NCBI GenBank assembly: GCA_030041545.1
Contig: JASHNQ010000001.1
Coordinates: 1 to 64,000 of the forward strand
Origin: a candidate division FCPU426 bacterium
Lineage (GTDB): Bacteria; Oederibacteriota; Muellerivitia; Muellerivitales; Muellerivitaceae
Direction: 5' to 3'
DNA: 64,000 bases
A program made the translations under genes and the position numbers. Shown here piece after piece: positions 17,625 through 26,239 of the stretch. The notes under the pieces are model-generated. The model saw only the letters and a program-made list of their open reading frames with translations. It did not search any database and was not told where the DNA came from. Position 1 is the first letter of the stretch; every line of letters starts with the position of its first letter.

Positions 17625-18352
17625 TGAAATCCCACAACCGAAAAACCATCATCGTTGTGCCGACCTACAACGAAAAGGGCAATATCCAAACCATCTACGG
17701 GAAGATCTTCAAGGCCGCCGGCGGCTGCCACTTGCTCATCGTGGACGACAATTCACCCGACGGCACGGGAAGGATGGCCGATGGCATCGCGCGCAAGGAC
17801 AAGCGAGTCGCCGTGCTCCACCGTCATGGCAAGTTGGGCCTGGGGTCGGCCTACGTGGCGGGCATGAAGCACGCCCTTGAACAGGGTTATCAAAATGTGA
17901 TCGCCATGGACGCGGATTTGTCCCATGACCCCTCCAATATCCCCAAAATGTTGGAATTGGCGCGCCACTACGACCTGGTCATCGGTTCCCGCTACGTGAA
18001 GGATGGCGGCATGGTGAATTGGACGGCCCGGCGTTTCATTATCAGCCGTGCGTCCAATCTTTATTGCCAGTGGGTGCTGGGCCTCACCCAGGACGACTGT
18101 TCCGGGGGGTTCAAGTGCTACCGGGCGGACCTGCTCCGGAAAATCGACCTGTCCAAGGTTTTCTCCCCTGGTTATTCCTTCCAGGTGGAAATCCTCTTCC
18201 GTGCCGTGCGCGCCGGGGCCAAGGCCGTGGAAATCCCCATTATTTTCGTCAACCGCCACGTTGGTGAGAGCAAGTTGAATCTCAAGGAATTATGGGAATT
18301 CGGTTGGACGGTTTTGAAGCTGCGCTGGCTGGCGTGGATAGGCAAAGTTTAA
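17624..18352 (+). CDS. Dpm1-like polyprenyl-phosphate mannosyl/glycosyltransferase (GT2)
   Basis: The 242-residue GT-A enzyme has PTYNEKGNI and LLIVDDNSPDGTG at the nucleotide-sugar site, the DxD-type MDADLSHDP, GSRYVKDGG and the acceptor-side DDCSGGFKCYR and GYSFQVEILFR segments. These are typical of dolichol/polyprenyl-phosphate mannose synthases. The C-terminal membrane helices of some family members are absent, so it is a short cytosolic or peripheral form. It would make polyprenyl-phosphate-sugar from a nucleotide sugar on the inner face. That lipid is the donor class used by the PMT/Agl23/YYY-type proteins encoded around it. It overlaps the upstream NHL gene by one base. Confidence 0.9.
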   Translation: MKSHNRKTIIVVPTYNEKGNIQTIYGKIFKAAGGCHLLIVDDNSPDGTGRMADGIARKDKRVAVLHRHGKLGLGSAYVAGMKHALEQGYQNVIAMDADLSHDPSNIPKMLELARHYDLVIGSRYVKDGGMVNWTARRFIISRASNLYCQWVLGLTQDDCSGGFKCYRADLLRKIDLSKVFSPGYSFQVEILFRAVRAGAKAVEIPIIFVNRHVGESKLNLKELWEFGWTVLKLRWLAWIGKV

Positions 18353-18464
18353 AAACTTTTTTTAAGAAGACTTTCAGCCGTTCTGAAGAGCCGCTGCCGA
18401 CAGAGCATCTATGTTGGAAGAGGCCTGAAACATGGCTCCTTCGCTTCGCGCAGGACAACTTAAA

Positions 18465-18494
18465 CAAAAAGGCGGCCCGAAGGCCGCCTTTTTG
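18465..18494. terminator. Bidirectional terminator between convergent genes
   Basis: CAAAAAGGCGGCC-CGA-AGGCCGCCTTTTTG is a near-symmetrical GC stem with an A-run on one side and a T-run on the other, placed between the GT2 gene and the convergent Agl23-like gene. Confidence 0.9.
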
Positions 18495-18537
18495 TTTTGG
18501 AGGGTTCGCTCGAATCGTCCTTCCTGGGCGCCGTTTC

Positions 18538-21027
18538 CTAACGGGTGTTAGGGAGTGTGGTGTGTCGGTTTTTCTTTTCGGGCGTTGGGGCGGGCGTTGG
18601 GGCGGGCAGGGGGTATTCGGTTGGAATGTCGCTCCGATCGGTTCCGGTGAAGCCGTATTTATCCGCCAAGTCCTTCCTGACCCACATGCGCATGTTATAG
18701 CTTCCCAGGTCGGACCATACCTGCCGGTAAAGCAGCCAGCTTTTCAGGTCGCCCCAATCCACCATGTCGGGGCGGGCGGGCGAAAGAGGAATGAAATTGC
18801 TGAAAAGCCAGCTGAAAAACAGGCTGGAAGTGATCTCGGTGGAGGGATAACCTTTTTTGAACCAGGAAGGCACCCACCAGATGCGCAGCTTGTACTTGCG
18901 GTTGACGTAGCCGGCCTGGCTCAAGAGGGGATAGACCTGGGCGTCCGATTCAGTGGCCGTCAGGATAATGGGGTTGTCGGCCATGGTGATATTGGCCGGG
19001 TGGTTGCGTCTCGAAAAGTCCCGCAACTGCCAGGCAAAGGGCCAGGAACACTTGTCCTCGATGGTGAGGGCGAGGCCGTCGTGGAATGCCTTTTCCGCGT
19101 CGGTGACGCCGGGGGGCGCGTCGGGATTGGGCCCTCCCGTTTCGCCATAGGAAATTTCCCGGATGATCCGCTCGACTTCCTGGCAATCCGGCCCGGATTG
19201 GACATAAACCAGGGGTTCCACCGGATTGGCCTCATGGTAAAAGGTCAAGAGAACGGCGGAATGGAGGGAATAGGATATCAAGAGGATGAAAACCGCCACG
19301 GCCGCCAGGCGGGCGGACTTCCAAACTTGGTCGAGGGGTTTCGCTTCAATGATCCGGCCTATCAAGTAGGCGGACAGGAGCAATGCCGGCAGAAGCAGGT
19401 GGATGATCAGCCATGGCATTTTCTCGCCGGCCCAACCGAACAAGACCATTGAACCCAAATACCAATAACCGAGGAAAATGGGCAAATGGTTCCAGGCGTA
19501 TTTGGCGTAAGCCGGATCCTGCTTGTAGCTGGGATAAAAGAAAACACGGATACGCACAAGGGCGGGGACAAGCCAGTAATAAACCATCGCCACGATGGAA
19601 AACAGGAAGGAGACGAGTTCGGTGGCCGGAAGCAGGACGAGGTAATAATACCAGGGCTCATCGCCCCTGTGGACGCCCTGCTGGCCCCACCAGTACTCCA
19701 ATCCCCCGAAAGCGCCGTTATAGATGGCGTTCAAGAGGCCGTGCATCCGCGACCAAAAATCAGGCTGGTTGGCCCCGACCGTGAAGAAAGTCGTGAACAA
19801 AAGGGTGAAGACGATGCTGCCAATGGCGATCGAGCCGGTCAAGGCCGGAGCCGTATTTTTAAGCCAGAGCCAGCAAAACCAAAAAAGGATCCCCAGATAA
19901 ACCAGCACCCAAAGGCAGGAAAAGGGAAGGGGAAAATTGACGCCGAAGTGGGGGAACACCCTTAAAATCAAAAGCGTCACCACCCACCATCCCAAGACGG
20001 CCAAAAGGCTCCAGCTAATTTTCTCAAAACCCAACCCGCAGATGATTTCCCACAAGGCGCTTTCCGCCTTGCCTTTTTTCAGGTTTTCCTGCCAGCGGAA
20101 AAAAAGTTGGACCAATGTGTAAGCGAGGGCGGCTCCCAAAATGAACAGGAAAACAGGCAGGAAAGCCGGTGAGGTTTTATCGACGTTTTTGACCCACAAA
20201 AGCGCAATCCCGGTTATGACGCCGGCAATGATCACGTTCGACCAGGGCAAAAGCCGGACAAAGAGATAGGTCCCGATCACGGCGATGGTCAGGAACATGG
20301 ATTCCTTGGTGCAAAAGGCGATGGTAAACCCCAACGCCGCCCACCAAAGATCCAGGGATCTGCGGGAGCGGTAATACCGGAAGAGGAAAACCACCATGAG
20401 GAATGTGGCGCCCGCAATGTAGGCGTCTTCCCGGCAGAACCGGTCGAAATACATGAAACTGGGGGAGAATACGATCATAGCCGTGGCCAAGAAGGCGCCC
20501 CACCTTCCCAGGAAGGGACGCAGGAAAATGGCCAAAACGACGGTTAAAATCCCAAAAAAGGCGGCCAAGTACCGGGAGCTGGCATTGGAAACCCCGAAAA
20601 GGTAATACATGAAGGCGTTGCCGTGGAACTGGAATGGCCCGTGCATCATGGGGTCGTATTGATAATCCCCGTCATGGAAGAGCTGGTAGGAATAGAAGGC
20701 GTGCATGCTCTCGTCGTGGTGGTGGGGCTTGGCTCCCAGGTGATCAAAACGGGTGAAAACCGCCAGTAAAAGCAGGGCGGCATAAGCTATTTCCATCCAA
20801 GAAAAGGACAAAGGGCCCCTGGAGGAAACCGGCGTTTCGGCCGTTAGGTTTTTTTCCTTTAATTCGGTTTCCTGGGCTGTTTTCCCCGTTTTCACCGTGG
20901 GGGTGGGTTTGGGAAGGGACTTATCCGGATGGCTCGCGGCTGGAAGTTTTGAGCCGCATTGCTCACAAAAGTTATTTGTGGCTGGGTTTTTAAACCCGCA
21001 TTTTCCACATAGCTTTATTTCCGGCAT
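18538..21027 (-). CDS. Agl23-like (TIGR03663) GT-C membrane protein with N-terminal zinc ribbon
   Basis: This 829-residue protein opens with a zinc ribbon (CGKCGFKNPATNNFCEQCGS, residues ~7-26), a charged Pro/Thr linker to ~70, then a polytopic domain. The hallmark PHHHDESMHAFYSYQLFHDG and YDPMMHGPFQFHGNAF give the acidic catalytic-type first loop of PMT-like GT-C proteins of the Agl23/TIGR03663 family. That family almost always co-occurs with Chlor_Arch_YYY proteins, as here. The C-terminus is a soluble Pro-rich tail ending with TLPNTR. AAGGAGAG precedes the ATG. It is convergent with the YYY/NHL/GT2 run but clearly part of the same locus. It would act on a lipid-linked sugar at the outer leaflet. 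The exact reaction is unproven. Confidence 0.9.
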   Translation of the reverse strand: MPEIKLCGKCGFKNPATNNFCEQCGSKLPAASHPDKSLPKPTPTVKTGKTAQETELKEKNLTAETPVSSRGPLSFSWMEIAYAALLLLAVFTRFDHLGAKPHHHDESMHAFYSYQLFHDGDYQYDPMMHGPFQFHGNAFMYYLFGVSNASSRYLAAFFGILTVVLAIFLRPFLGRWGAFLATAMIVFSPSFMYFDRFCREDAYIAGATFLMVVFLFRYYRSRRSLDLWWAALGFTIAFCTKESMFLTIAVIGTYLFVRLLPWSNVIIAGVITGIALLWVKNVDKTSPAFLPVFLFILGAALAYTLVQLFFRWQENLKKGKAESALWEIICGLGFEKISWSLLAVLGWWVVTLLILRVFPHFGVNFPLPFSCLWVLVYLGILFWFCWLWLKNTAPALTGSIAIGSIVFTLLFTTFFTVGANQPDFWSRMHGLLNAIYNGAFGGLEYWWGQQGVHRGDEPWYYYLVLLPATELVSFLFSIVAMVYYWLVPALVRIRVFFYPSYKQDPAYAKYAWNHLPIFLGYWYLGSMVLFGWAGEKMPWLIIHLLLPALLLSAYLIGRIIEAKPLDQVWKSARLAAVAVFILLISYSLHSAVLLTFYHEANPVEPLVYVQSGPDCQEVERIIREISYGETGGPNPDAPPGVTDAEKAFHDGLALTIEDKCSWPFAWQLRDFSRRNHPANITMADNPIILTATESDAQVYPLLSQAGYVNRKYKLRIWWVPSWFKKGYPSTEITSSLFFSWLFSNFIPLSPARPDMVDWGDLKSWLLYRQVWSDLGSYNMRMWVRKDLADKYGFTGTDRSDIPTEYPLPAPTPAPTPEKKNRHTTLPNTR

Positions 21028-21329
21028 TCACTCTCTCCTTGGTGGGTTTCCGTGGAATGGGGCCTTTTTGGGCCGATTTGACGGTCAACTATACCCGAAA
21101 GCTTTTGCCAAATCCACAACCACCCGATTGGGAAGTGAACGCGAATCAAAAAACTTCCCACGCAAAGACGATAAGACGATGTCCGGAAAAAGGTTACGTC
21201 GAAGCGGAATTCACCTCCTCCGACAAATATTCCTTCAAGTCGGAAAGGAATCCGTCGAAGACCTGTAAAAGCATGGGTTTAACGCGGTAGTTCTTTCCGC
21301 TTTCTGGCGGGTTTAAGGGGTTTATCAAG
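21028..21329. other. Intergenic stretch with no recognised gene
   Basis: Between the divergent Agl23-like and PorV-like genes, about 300 nt carry no credible coding frame, repeat or RNA. Only the minus-strand ribosome-binding site at its left edge and a promoter at its right edge (listed separately) are visible. Confidence 0.6.
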
Positions 21330-21358
21330 TTGAATTTTAGGGGACGGATTGATAAAAT
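21330..21358 (+). promoter_or_regulatory. Candidate sigma70 promoter of the PorV-like gene
   Basis: TTGAAT (21330-21335), a 17-nt spacer and TAAAAT (21353-21358) lie about 60 nt before the GTG start. A GAGAGGAG ribosome-binding site follows. Confidence 0.55.
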
Positions 21359-21416
21359 TTTTACGCCCGATGTGTAACGCCCAAGGAAAAACCTTCTTTG
21401 AAGAGAGGAGAAAGTC

Positions 21417-22397
21417 GTGAATTTGAAACGATATGACCTTTTGGCGCTTTTGGGCGCGGTAGTTTTGATCCTTCCGGTTTGGGCCCATGCCCAATCCGCC
21501 GATGTTAATTATGCGGCGGAAGTTTTGACCATGGGGGCTGGCGCCAGGCCGCTGGCCATGGGCGGAGCTTTCGCGGCCTTAGCCAACGATGCGACGGCCG
21601 CTTTTTGGAATCCCGCCGGCTTGGCGATGATTGATGACATCGAAATCACGACCATGCACGCCACGCAGAACGACCTTCAAAGTTACGATTTCGTCAACCT
21701 GGCCTTCAACACCGAATCAGCCGGCTCCTACGCCTTGAGCTACCTGCGCCTGGGCGTGGACAACATCACGATTACCGACTCCAGCGGCAATGCTTACGGC
21801 ACCACCAATTACACCGACCAAGCCGGTTTTATTTCCGGCGGATGGAAAATCAGCAACCAGTTCGCGCTTGGCGGAACCATCAAACTCCTACAGACGAACG
21901 CCTATACCGCCACGGCCTTTGGTTTCGGTTCGGACCTTGGCATGCTTTTCAAACCCATCAAGGAATTGACCTTCGGCCTTATCGCCCGGGATTTCACGGG
22001 GGGGTCCTATATCCAATGGCAAAACACGCCCACCAATCCCACTCAGATTTTGCAGCCCAGCGTCACCTTGGGTGTTTCTTATTCCCAGGAAATTGGAAAA
22101 ATCCAGAAGGAGGGGGAGGCCTCCGTCCCCATCAGCACCATTAACGTGGAGTTCGACGCTGATACCCTTTACGCCGGGGAATCCCTGAACAATTACCATT
22201 TCGGCTTGGAATATTGGTACCGCCAGTTTGTGGCGATCCGCGGCGGTTTTGAAACCAAGGGACTTCAGTTCGACGACGATGACTTCACCCCCTCCGCCGG
22301 CGTTGGGGTTTGGGCTTACCTCTTTGAGATTGATTACGCCTATGTCAGCAATTCCATTGGCGGGATCAACTACATCTCCCTGATCACGCGTTTGTAA
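21417..22397 (+). CDS. PorV/PorQ-family outer-membrane beta-barrel protein
   Basis: The 326-residue protein has a GTG start behind GAGAGGAG. A signal peptide (~1-25, LLALLGAVVLILPVWAHAQS) is followed by the family signature GARPLAMGGAFAALANDATA and FWNPAGLA, then amphipathic beta-strands to the C-terminus. PorV-type proteins are FadL-like barrels; in Bacteroidetes one works as a type IX secretion shuttle, but related barrels occur without that system and no other T9SS gene is seen here. A paralogue lies at 38654-39634. A role in outer-membrane transport is inferred only. Confidence 0.85.
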   Translation: MNLKRYDLLALLGAVVLILPVWAHAQSADVNYAAEVLTMGAGARPLAMGGAFAALANDATAAFWNPAGLAMIDDIEITTMHATQNDLQSYDFVNLAFNTESAGSYALSYLRLGVDNITITDSSGNAYGTTNYTDQAGFISGGWKISNQFALGGTIKLLQTNAYTATAFGFGSDLGMLFKPIKELTFGLIARDFTGGSYIQWQNTPTNPTQILQPSVTLGVSYSQEIGKIQKEGEASVPISTINVEFDADTLYAGESLNNYHFGLEYWYRQFVAIRGGFETKGLQFDDDDFTPSAGVGVWAYLFEIDYAYVSNSIGGINYISLITRL

Positions 22398-22507
22398 TCT
22401 TGCATCGGCCGGGGGACGGATTAAAAAACTCCTCTTCATTTGTTTTGGATTGGAGTATCATAGAAACGCTTGGCTGTTTCCGTTATCTCTCGCCCTTTGA
22501 GGTATCC

Positions 22508-24880
22508 ATGAAACTCCAACGTTTTTTTCCGGTGACGTTGTTGTGCATTAGCTGGCTGGCCTCACCGGCATCCTCCTTCACCACCTATCAAATGGCGCCT
22601 TCCGCGGGCATTGACCTTCCGTATTCGGTGCAAACCCGCGACTTGGTCAAAACCCTGTTTGACAACCGGTCCATCCTGGGGGGCCAGGTGATCGCCCTGA
22701 GGGATCAACCCGGCGTCCGTCAATACGACGGAAATTACCTTGATATCGGGGACTTGGCGGGCGTCAAGAAAAACGACATTTTCGCCCTCTTTACCCCCAA
22801 AGGCGAGCCGGTGGGTTTCATCCGCGTGGTGGACCCCCAGCGCTATACTTCCAGCTTTGAGTTCATGGAACTGACGGTAGATCCCTCGGACCAACTTATC
22901 GTCAAAAAGGTGACCCTCGCCATCAAGAACCGGCTTCCGGCCAATCTCATGTATTATCCCAACATGAAGCGGTTCCGCGGAACCCGCGTGGCGTCCAAAG
23001 CCGGCCTTAAGCTCAACCCCGGCGAGGCTCCCGGACCGCAAGGGGCTTCGTCCCAGACGCCCCTGCCGCCCATGCCGGAGGAACAAGCGCCTGCCGGGGG
23101 CTCCAATCTGCCCCCGCTTCCGGAAAGCGGATCGCCCAACAATGCATCTCCTAACGCGCTTTCACCCTTGCCCACGGAAAATTCCAATAATAATAGTGGA
23201 AACTTGACCCCGGTGACTCCCCCCAGCGGGGGAGGGGAACTCCCGCCGTTACCCGCATCCGAAGGCAATGGCGCGGGCCTTCAACCCGTGAGTCCCTCCG
23301 AGGCGGCGCCCCCTATGCCGGGCGCTGAAAACACCACGTCCACAAGCCTGCCGGCCTTACCCGCATCCGAGGGCAACGGCGCGGGCCTTCAACCCGTGAG
23401 TCCCTCCGAGGCGGCGCCTCCCATGCCGGGCGCTGAAAACACAACGCCCACAAGCCTGCCGGCCTTACCCGCATCCGAGGGAAACGGCGCGGGCCTTCAA
23501 CCCGTGAGTCCCTCCGAGGCGGCGCCTCCCATGCCGGGCGTTGAAAACACCACGCCCACAAACCTGCCGGCCTTACCTGCGGGGAATTCGTCACCTAATG
23601 CCTTGCCACAGGCGGCCCCAGCTCCGGCTTCGGACAATTCCACCATGCCTGTTTTGCCTTCACCGGGAACCGCTGATTCGGGACTGCCCGCCCTTCCTTC
23701 TTCCAATCCTACGGGAGCTCCCCCGCCGGCGGCCCCCACCCTTCCACAGGATAATTCCAGCTTACCGACCCTGCCTGGAACCCCACCCTCGGACAATTCC
23801 GCTTTACCTCCGGCGGGCGCACCGGCTGCACCTACCGACAATTCCACTTTACCCGCCTTGCCGCCATCCTCCGGTTCGACCAGCACCAATAGCTTGCCCG
23901 CGCCCCCCACCGGCACGGATTCCTCCATGCCCCCCCTGCCCGCTTCCTCCACATCCCCTGCTTCCGGGGATTTATCCCTGCCGCCACTTCCCGCGGGCAA
24001 CCCGCCCAATCCAGGTTCGCCGACCTTGCCGCCCCAGTCAAAGCTTCCTTCGGTTTCTCCACTCATGGTTGTGGCGTCCGATATCCAGGGGGACTCCAGC
24101 CTTCCCTCAGCTACGGACAACAGCTTACCGGCTTTACCGGACTCCTCGGCCGCTTTGCCTCCGTCGGCTGCGGCTCTTCCGCCACCCGACAACGGATTGC
24201 CGGCTTTGCCGGACTCTTCGGCCGCCTTGCCCCCGCCAGCCACGGGCGCAGCGCCCGGACTGCCGGGTGAACCAGCCGCGGTTCCCCCGGCTTTGGATAA
24301 TAGCCTTCCTCCACCCCTGCCTGGGTCTTCGGGGACCGCTCCACCGTCCCCCACGGCCGGATTGCCGCCGCCGGATAACTCCCTGCCGCCTGTGGCCAAC
24401 GGGTCCCTGCCGCCTCCCCCCTCACCGGACATGGGAATTCCTCCCACGGCCGACAATTCGCTTCCCCCGGTTCCGCCGTCCTCCGCGCCCGGTGTCCCAT
24501 CAGCGGCGGATAACACCCTGCCGCCCCCTGTGGCGGAAGCGCCCGCTTCGCCTGATATGTCGCTTCCACCGGTGGCCGACAATTCGTTACCGGCCGTCCC
24601 AGGGACTTCCGCCGCCCCCGGGGCGCCTGCGCCGGACCAAGGCCTTCCGCCGGTGGCGGATAATGGCGCTCCAGCCCCTCCAGCCGTCAATCCGGCTCCA
24701 CCCACCCTACCACTCGGTTTGGAAACTCCTGGAAACGAACTGGCCCCCCCACCCCTGGCCGTCAATGGGACCGCCCCGGCATCCCCTGCCTCCTCCGCTT
24801 CCCACGCGGACGAATTGGGCCTGCCGGCTGTTCCCGCCGCGGTCAAGGGCGGTTATATCCAGGATGTGCCCGCCCTCTGA
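22508..24880 (+). CDS. Secreted proline-rich repeat protein
   Basis: This is a 790-residue protein from the ATG at 22508; the frame is open upstream to 22400, but this ATG begins a signal peptide (MKLQRFFPVTLLCISWLASP). Residues ~20-160 form a folded domain, with DLGDLAGVKKNDIF-like and GFIRVVDPQRYTSSFEF motifs reminiscent of FlgT-C-type envelope domains. The remaining ~630 residues are low complexity, dominated by DNSLPPLP, PALPASEG and SAALPP-type words, and include three near-identical 36-residue repeats. Such tails are extended and could span the periplasm or peptidoglycan. The terminus GGYIQDVPAL is not repetitive. Function is unknown. It lies between a PorV-like gene and the LPS export genes. 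Confidence 0.8.
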   Translation: MKLQRFFPVTLLCISWLASPASSFTTYQMAPSAGIDLPYSVQTRDLVKTLFDNRSILGGQVIALRDQPGVRQYDGNYLDIGDLAGVKKNDIFALFTPKGEPVGFIRVVDPQRYTSSFEFMELTVDPSDQLIVKKVTLAIKNRLPANLMYYPNMKRFRGTRVASKAGLKLNPGEAPGPQGASSQTPLPPMPEEQAPAGGSNLPPLPESGSPNNASPNALSPLPTENSNNNSGNLTPVTPPSGGGELPPLPASEGNGAGLQPVSPSEAAPPMPGAENTTSTSLPALPASEGNGAGLQPVSPSEAAPPMPGAENTTPTSLPALPASEGNGAGLQPVSPSEAAPPMPGVENTTPTNLPALPAGNSSPNALPQAAPAPASDNSTMPVLPSPGTADSGLPALPSSNPTGAPPPAAPTLPQDNSSLPTLPGTPPSDNSALPPAGAPAAPTDNSTLPALPPSSGSTSTNSLPAPPTGTDSSMPPLPASSTSPASGDLSLPPLPAGNPPNPGSPTLPPQSKLPSVSPLMVVASDIQGDSSLPSATDNSLPALPDSSAALPPSAAALPPPDNGLPALPDSSAALPPPATGAAPGLPGEPAAVPPALDNSLPPPLPGSSGTAPPSPTAGLPPPDNSLPPVANGSLPPPPSPDMGIPPTADNSLPPVPPSSAPGVPSAADNTLPPPVAEAPASPDMSLPPVADNSLPAVPGTSAAPGAPAPDQGLPPVADNGAPAPPAVNPAPPTLPLGLETPGNELAPPPLAVNGTAPASPASSASHADELGLPAVPAAVKGGYIQDVPAL
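23249..23572 (+). repeat. Tandem repeat, 3 x 108 bp, inside the proline-rich gene
   Basis: Three head-to-tail units start at 23249, 23357 and 23465. Each encodes a 36-residue unit containing LPASEGNGAGLQPVSPSEAA and MPGAENTT. The copies differ by only a few bases, which indicates recent expansion. The unit is a multiple of three, so the frame is kept. Confidence 0.95.
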
Positions 24881-25039
24881 AAAAAACCTACCTGTGAATC
24901 CCGCCTTATTCGTCTAACATGGTAAAAGCCTTTTGAACGTCCGGGAAAGGGTAGCCCGCCCCTTACCTTGCGCGGTTGAATGGACAAGGAATAATGCCGC
25001 AAATTCATGCTTTCACCGACTTAACCCCCTGAGGCCCAC

Positions 25040-26239
25040 TTGATACCTGTTTTGGTGCGTTATTACCTGAAGGCAGTTTGGCCCCCCTTTTTCCTTTGCG
25101 TAGGCATTTTTCTTTTCGTGCTGAATCTCTTATATTCAACCCCCCCTATTCTTGATTACCTCTTCAAATACCAGGCGGGATTCATCAATTCCGCTTGGCT
25201 ACTTTTATACCTTCAGCCCAGCTATTTGGTTTTGGCGGTTCCCATGGCTTATTTGACGGCGCTTTTGGTGGTTTACGGCCGGCTGAGCTTGGACCGCGAA
25301 GCCATGGCCCTGGAATCCTCCGGTATTTCACTTTCCATCCTCATCTGGCCCATGATCGGTGTTTCGCTTTTCCTGAGCGTGCTGCTGGTCTTCGTGATGG
25401 ACAAAACCCTGCCTTGGGGCAACACGTCCTACCTGAAGCTGGATTATGAAATCGTCATACGAAGGGCCGCCATCCGGGTCCACGAAAGGGTTTTTATCGA
25501 TAACTTTGACGGCTACCTTTTGTATGCCAAGGATAAGGATGACAAAAAGGATATCCTGAAAGGCGTTACGGTTGAGTTTTTGGACAAGAGTTCCCACCCT
25601 TACCGGATCATCCTGGCCCAAACCGGAACTTTGAGGCAGGATCCCGAGAATTACCACGTGATGCTGGACTTAAACGACGGCATCTTGCAGCAGGACCAGG
25701 CGGGCCCCACCGAACCACCGGGTGAATTCCTCAACATGCAGTTTGAGGATTGCGCTTTAGATTTGAGCGCCCATAAGAAGAACGGCCCCATGGATTTCAG
25801 CGACGCCCGGAACATTTCCATCCGCGCATTGGCACAGAAGATCCAGCGGGAGAAGGCCGTGAAAGCGGATGTCCGCTACGATGAATTGGAGTACCAGAAA
25901 AAATTTTCCATTCCATTTTCCACCTTGGCCTTCGCCTTCATCGGCATTCCACTAGGGCTTGTGTTCCGGACCAGCTTCATAACGGGATTTTTCTCAGCCC
26001 TGGCCTTAGTGGTCCTTTACTGGCTTTTCCTTATGTACGGCCAAGAGGGAGGGCCACGGGGCATGATTTCCCCTTTCTGGGGCATGTGGCTGCCTAACGG
26101 CCTCATGGCGGCCATGGGGATTGTGATGATCCATTGGCTAAACCACCGACTTGATTTTTGGGGCAGCTTGTCGGGGCGAAAAAGGAGGGAAGAAACGGGT
26201 GGCCCCACCCCGAACTTCTCGGGCTCTTCCCAGCCATGA
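25040..26239 (+). CDS. LptF/LptG-family LPS export permease
   Basis: The 399-residue YjgP/YjgQ-family protein has N-terminal helices, then REAMALESSGISLSILIWPM (the conserved coupling-helix region that contacts LptB). A large periplasmic beta-jellyroll-like domain follows (~115-270), then C-terminal helices beginning at FSIPFSTLAFAFIGIPLG. It would form the inner-membrane part of the LptBFG exporter that extracts lipopolysaccharide. TTG is the most likely start (GAGG 5 nt upstream). The stop overlaps the lptD start (ATGA). Only one permease is present here and its partner must lie elsewhere, so F versus G cannot be decided. Confidence 0.9.
   Translation: MIPVLVRYYLKAVWPPFFLCVGIFLFVLNLLYSTPPILDYLFKYQAGFINSAWLLLYLQPSYLVLAVPMAYLTALLVVYGRLSLDREAMALESSGISLSILIWPMIGVSLFLSVLLVFVMDKTLPWGNTSYLKLDYEIVIRRAAIRVHERVFIDNFDGYLLYAKDKDDKKDILKGVTVEFLDKSSHPYRIILAQTGTLRQDPENYHVMLDLNDGILQQDQAGPTEPPGEFLNMQFEDCALDLSAHKKNGPMDFSDARNISIRALAQKIQREKAVKADVRYDELEYQKKFSIPFSTLAFAFIGIPLGLVFRTSFITGFFSALALVVLYWLFLMYGQEGGPRGMISPFWGMWLPNGLMAAMGIVMIHWLNHRLDFWGSLSGRKRREETGGPTPNFSGSSQP

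Noticed and set aside
21417-22397. PorV-like protein considered as evidence for a type IX secretion system
   Set aside because: No other T9SS component is visible here, and PorV-type barrels occur in lineages without T9SS.
23249-23572. Tandem repeats considered as a CRISPR array
   Set aside because: Units are contiguous, 108 bp, in frame and without variable spacers. They are coding repeats. No CRISPR or cas gene is seen anywhere in the window.
23497-24917. Long open frames (about 450 codons) on both strands within the proline-rich gene
   Set aside because: They arise from the low-complexity CCG/GGC-rich repeats. Only the frame with a signal peptide and a folded N-terminal domain is credible.
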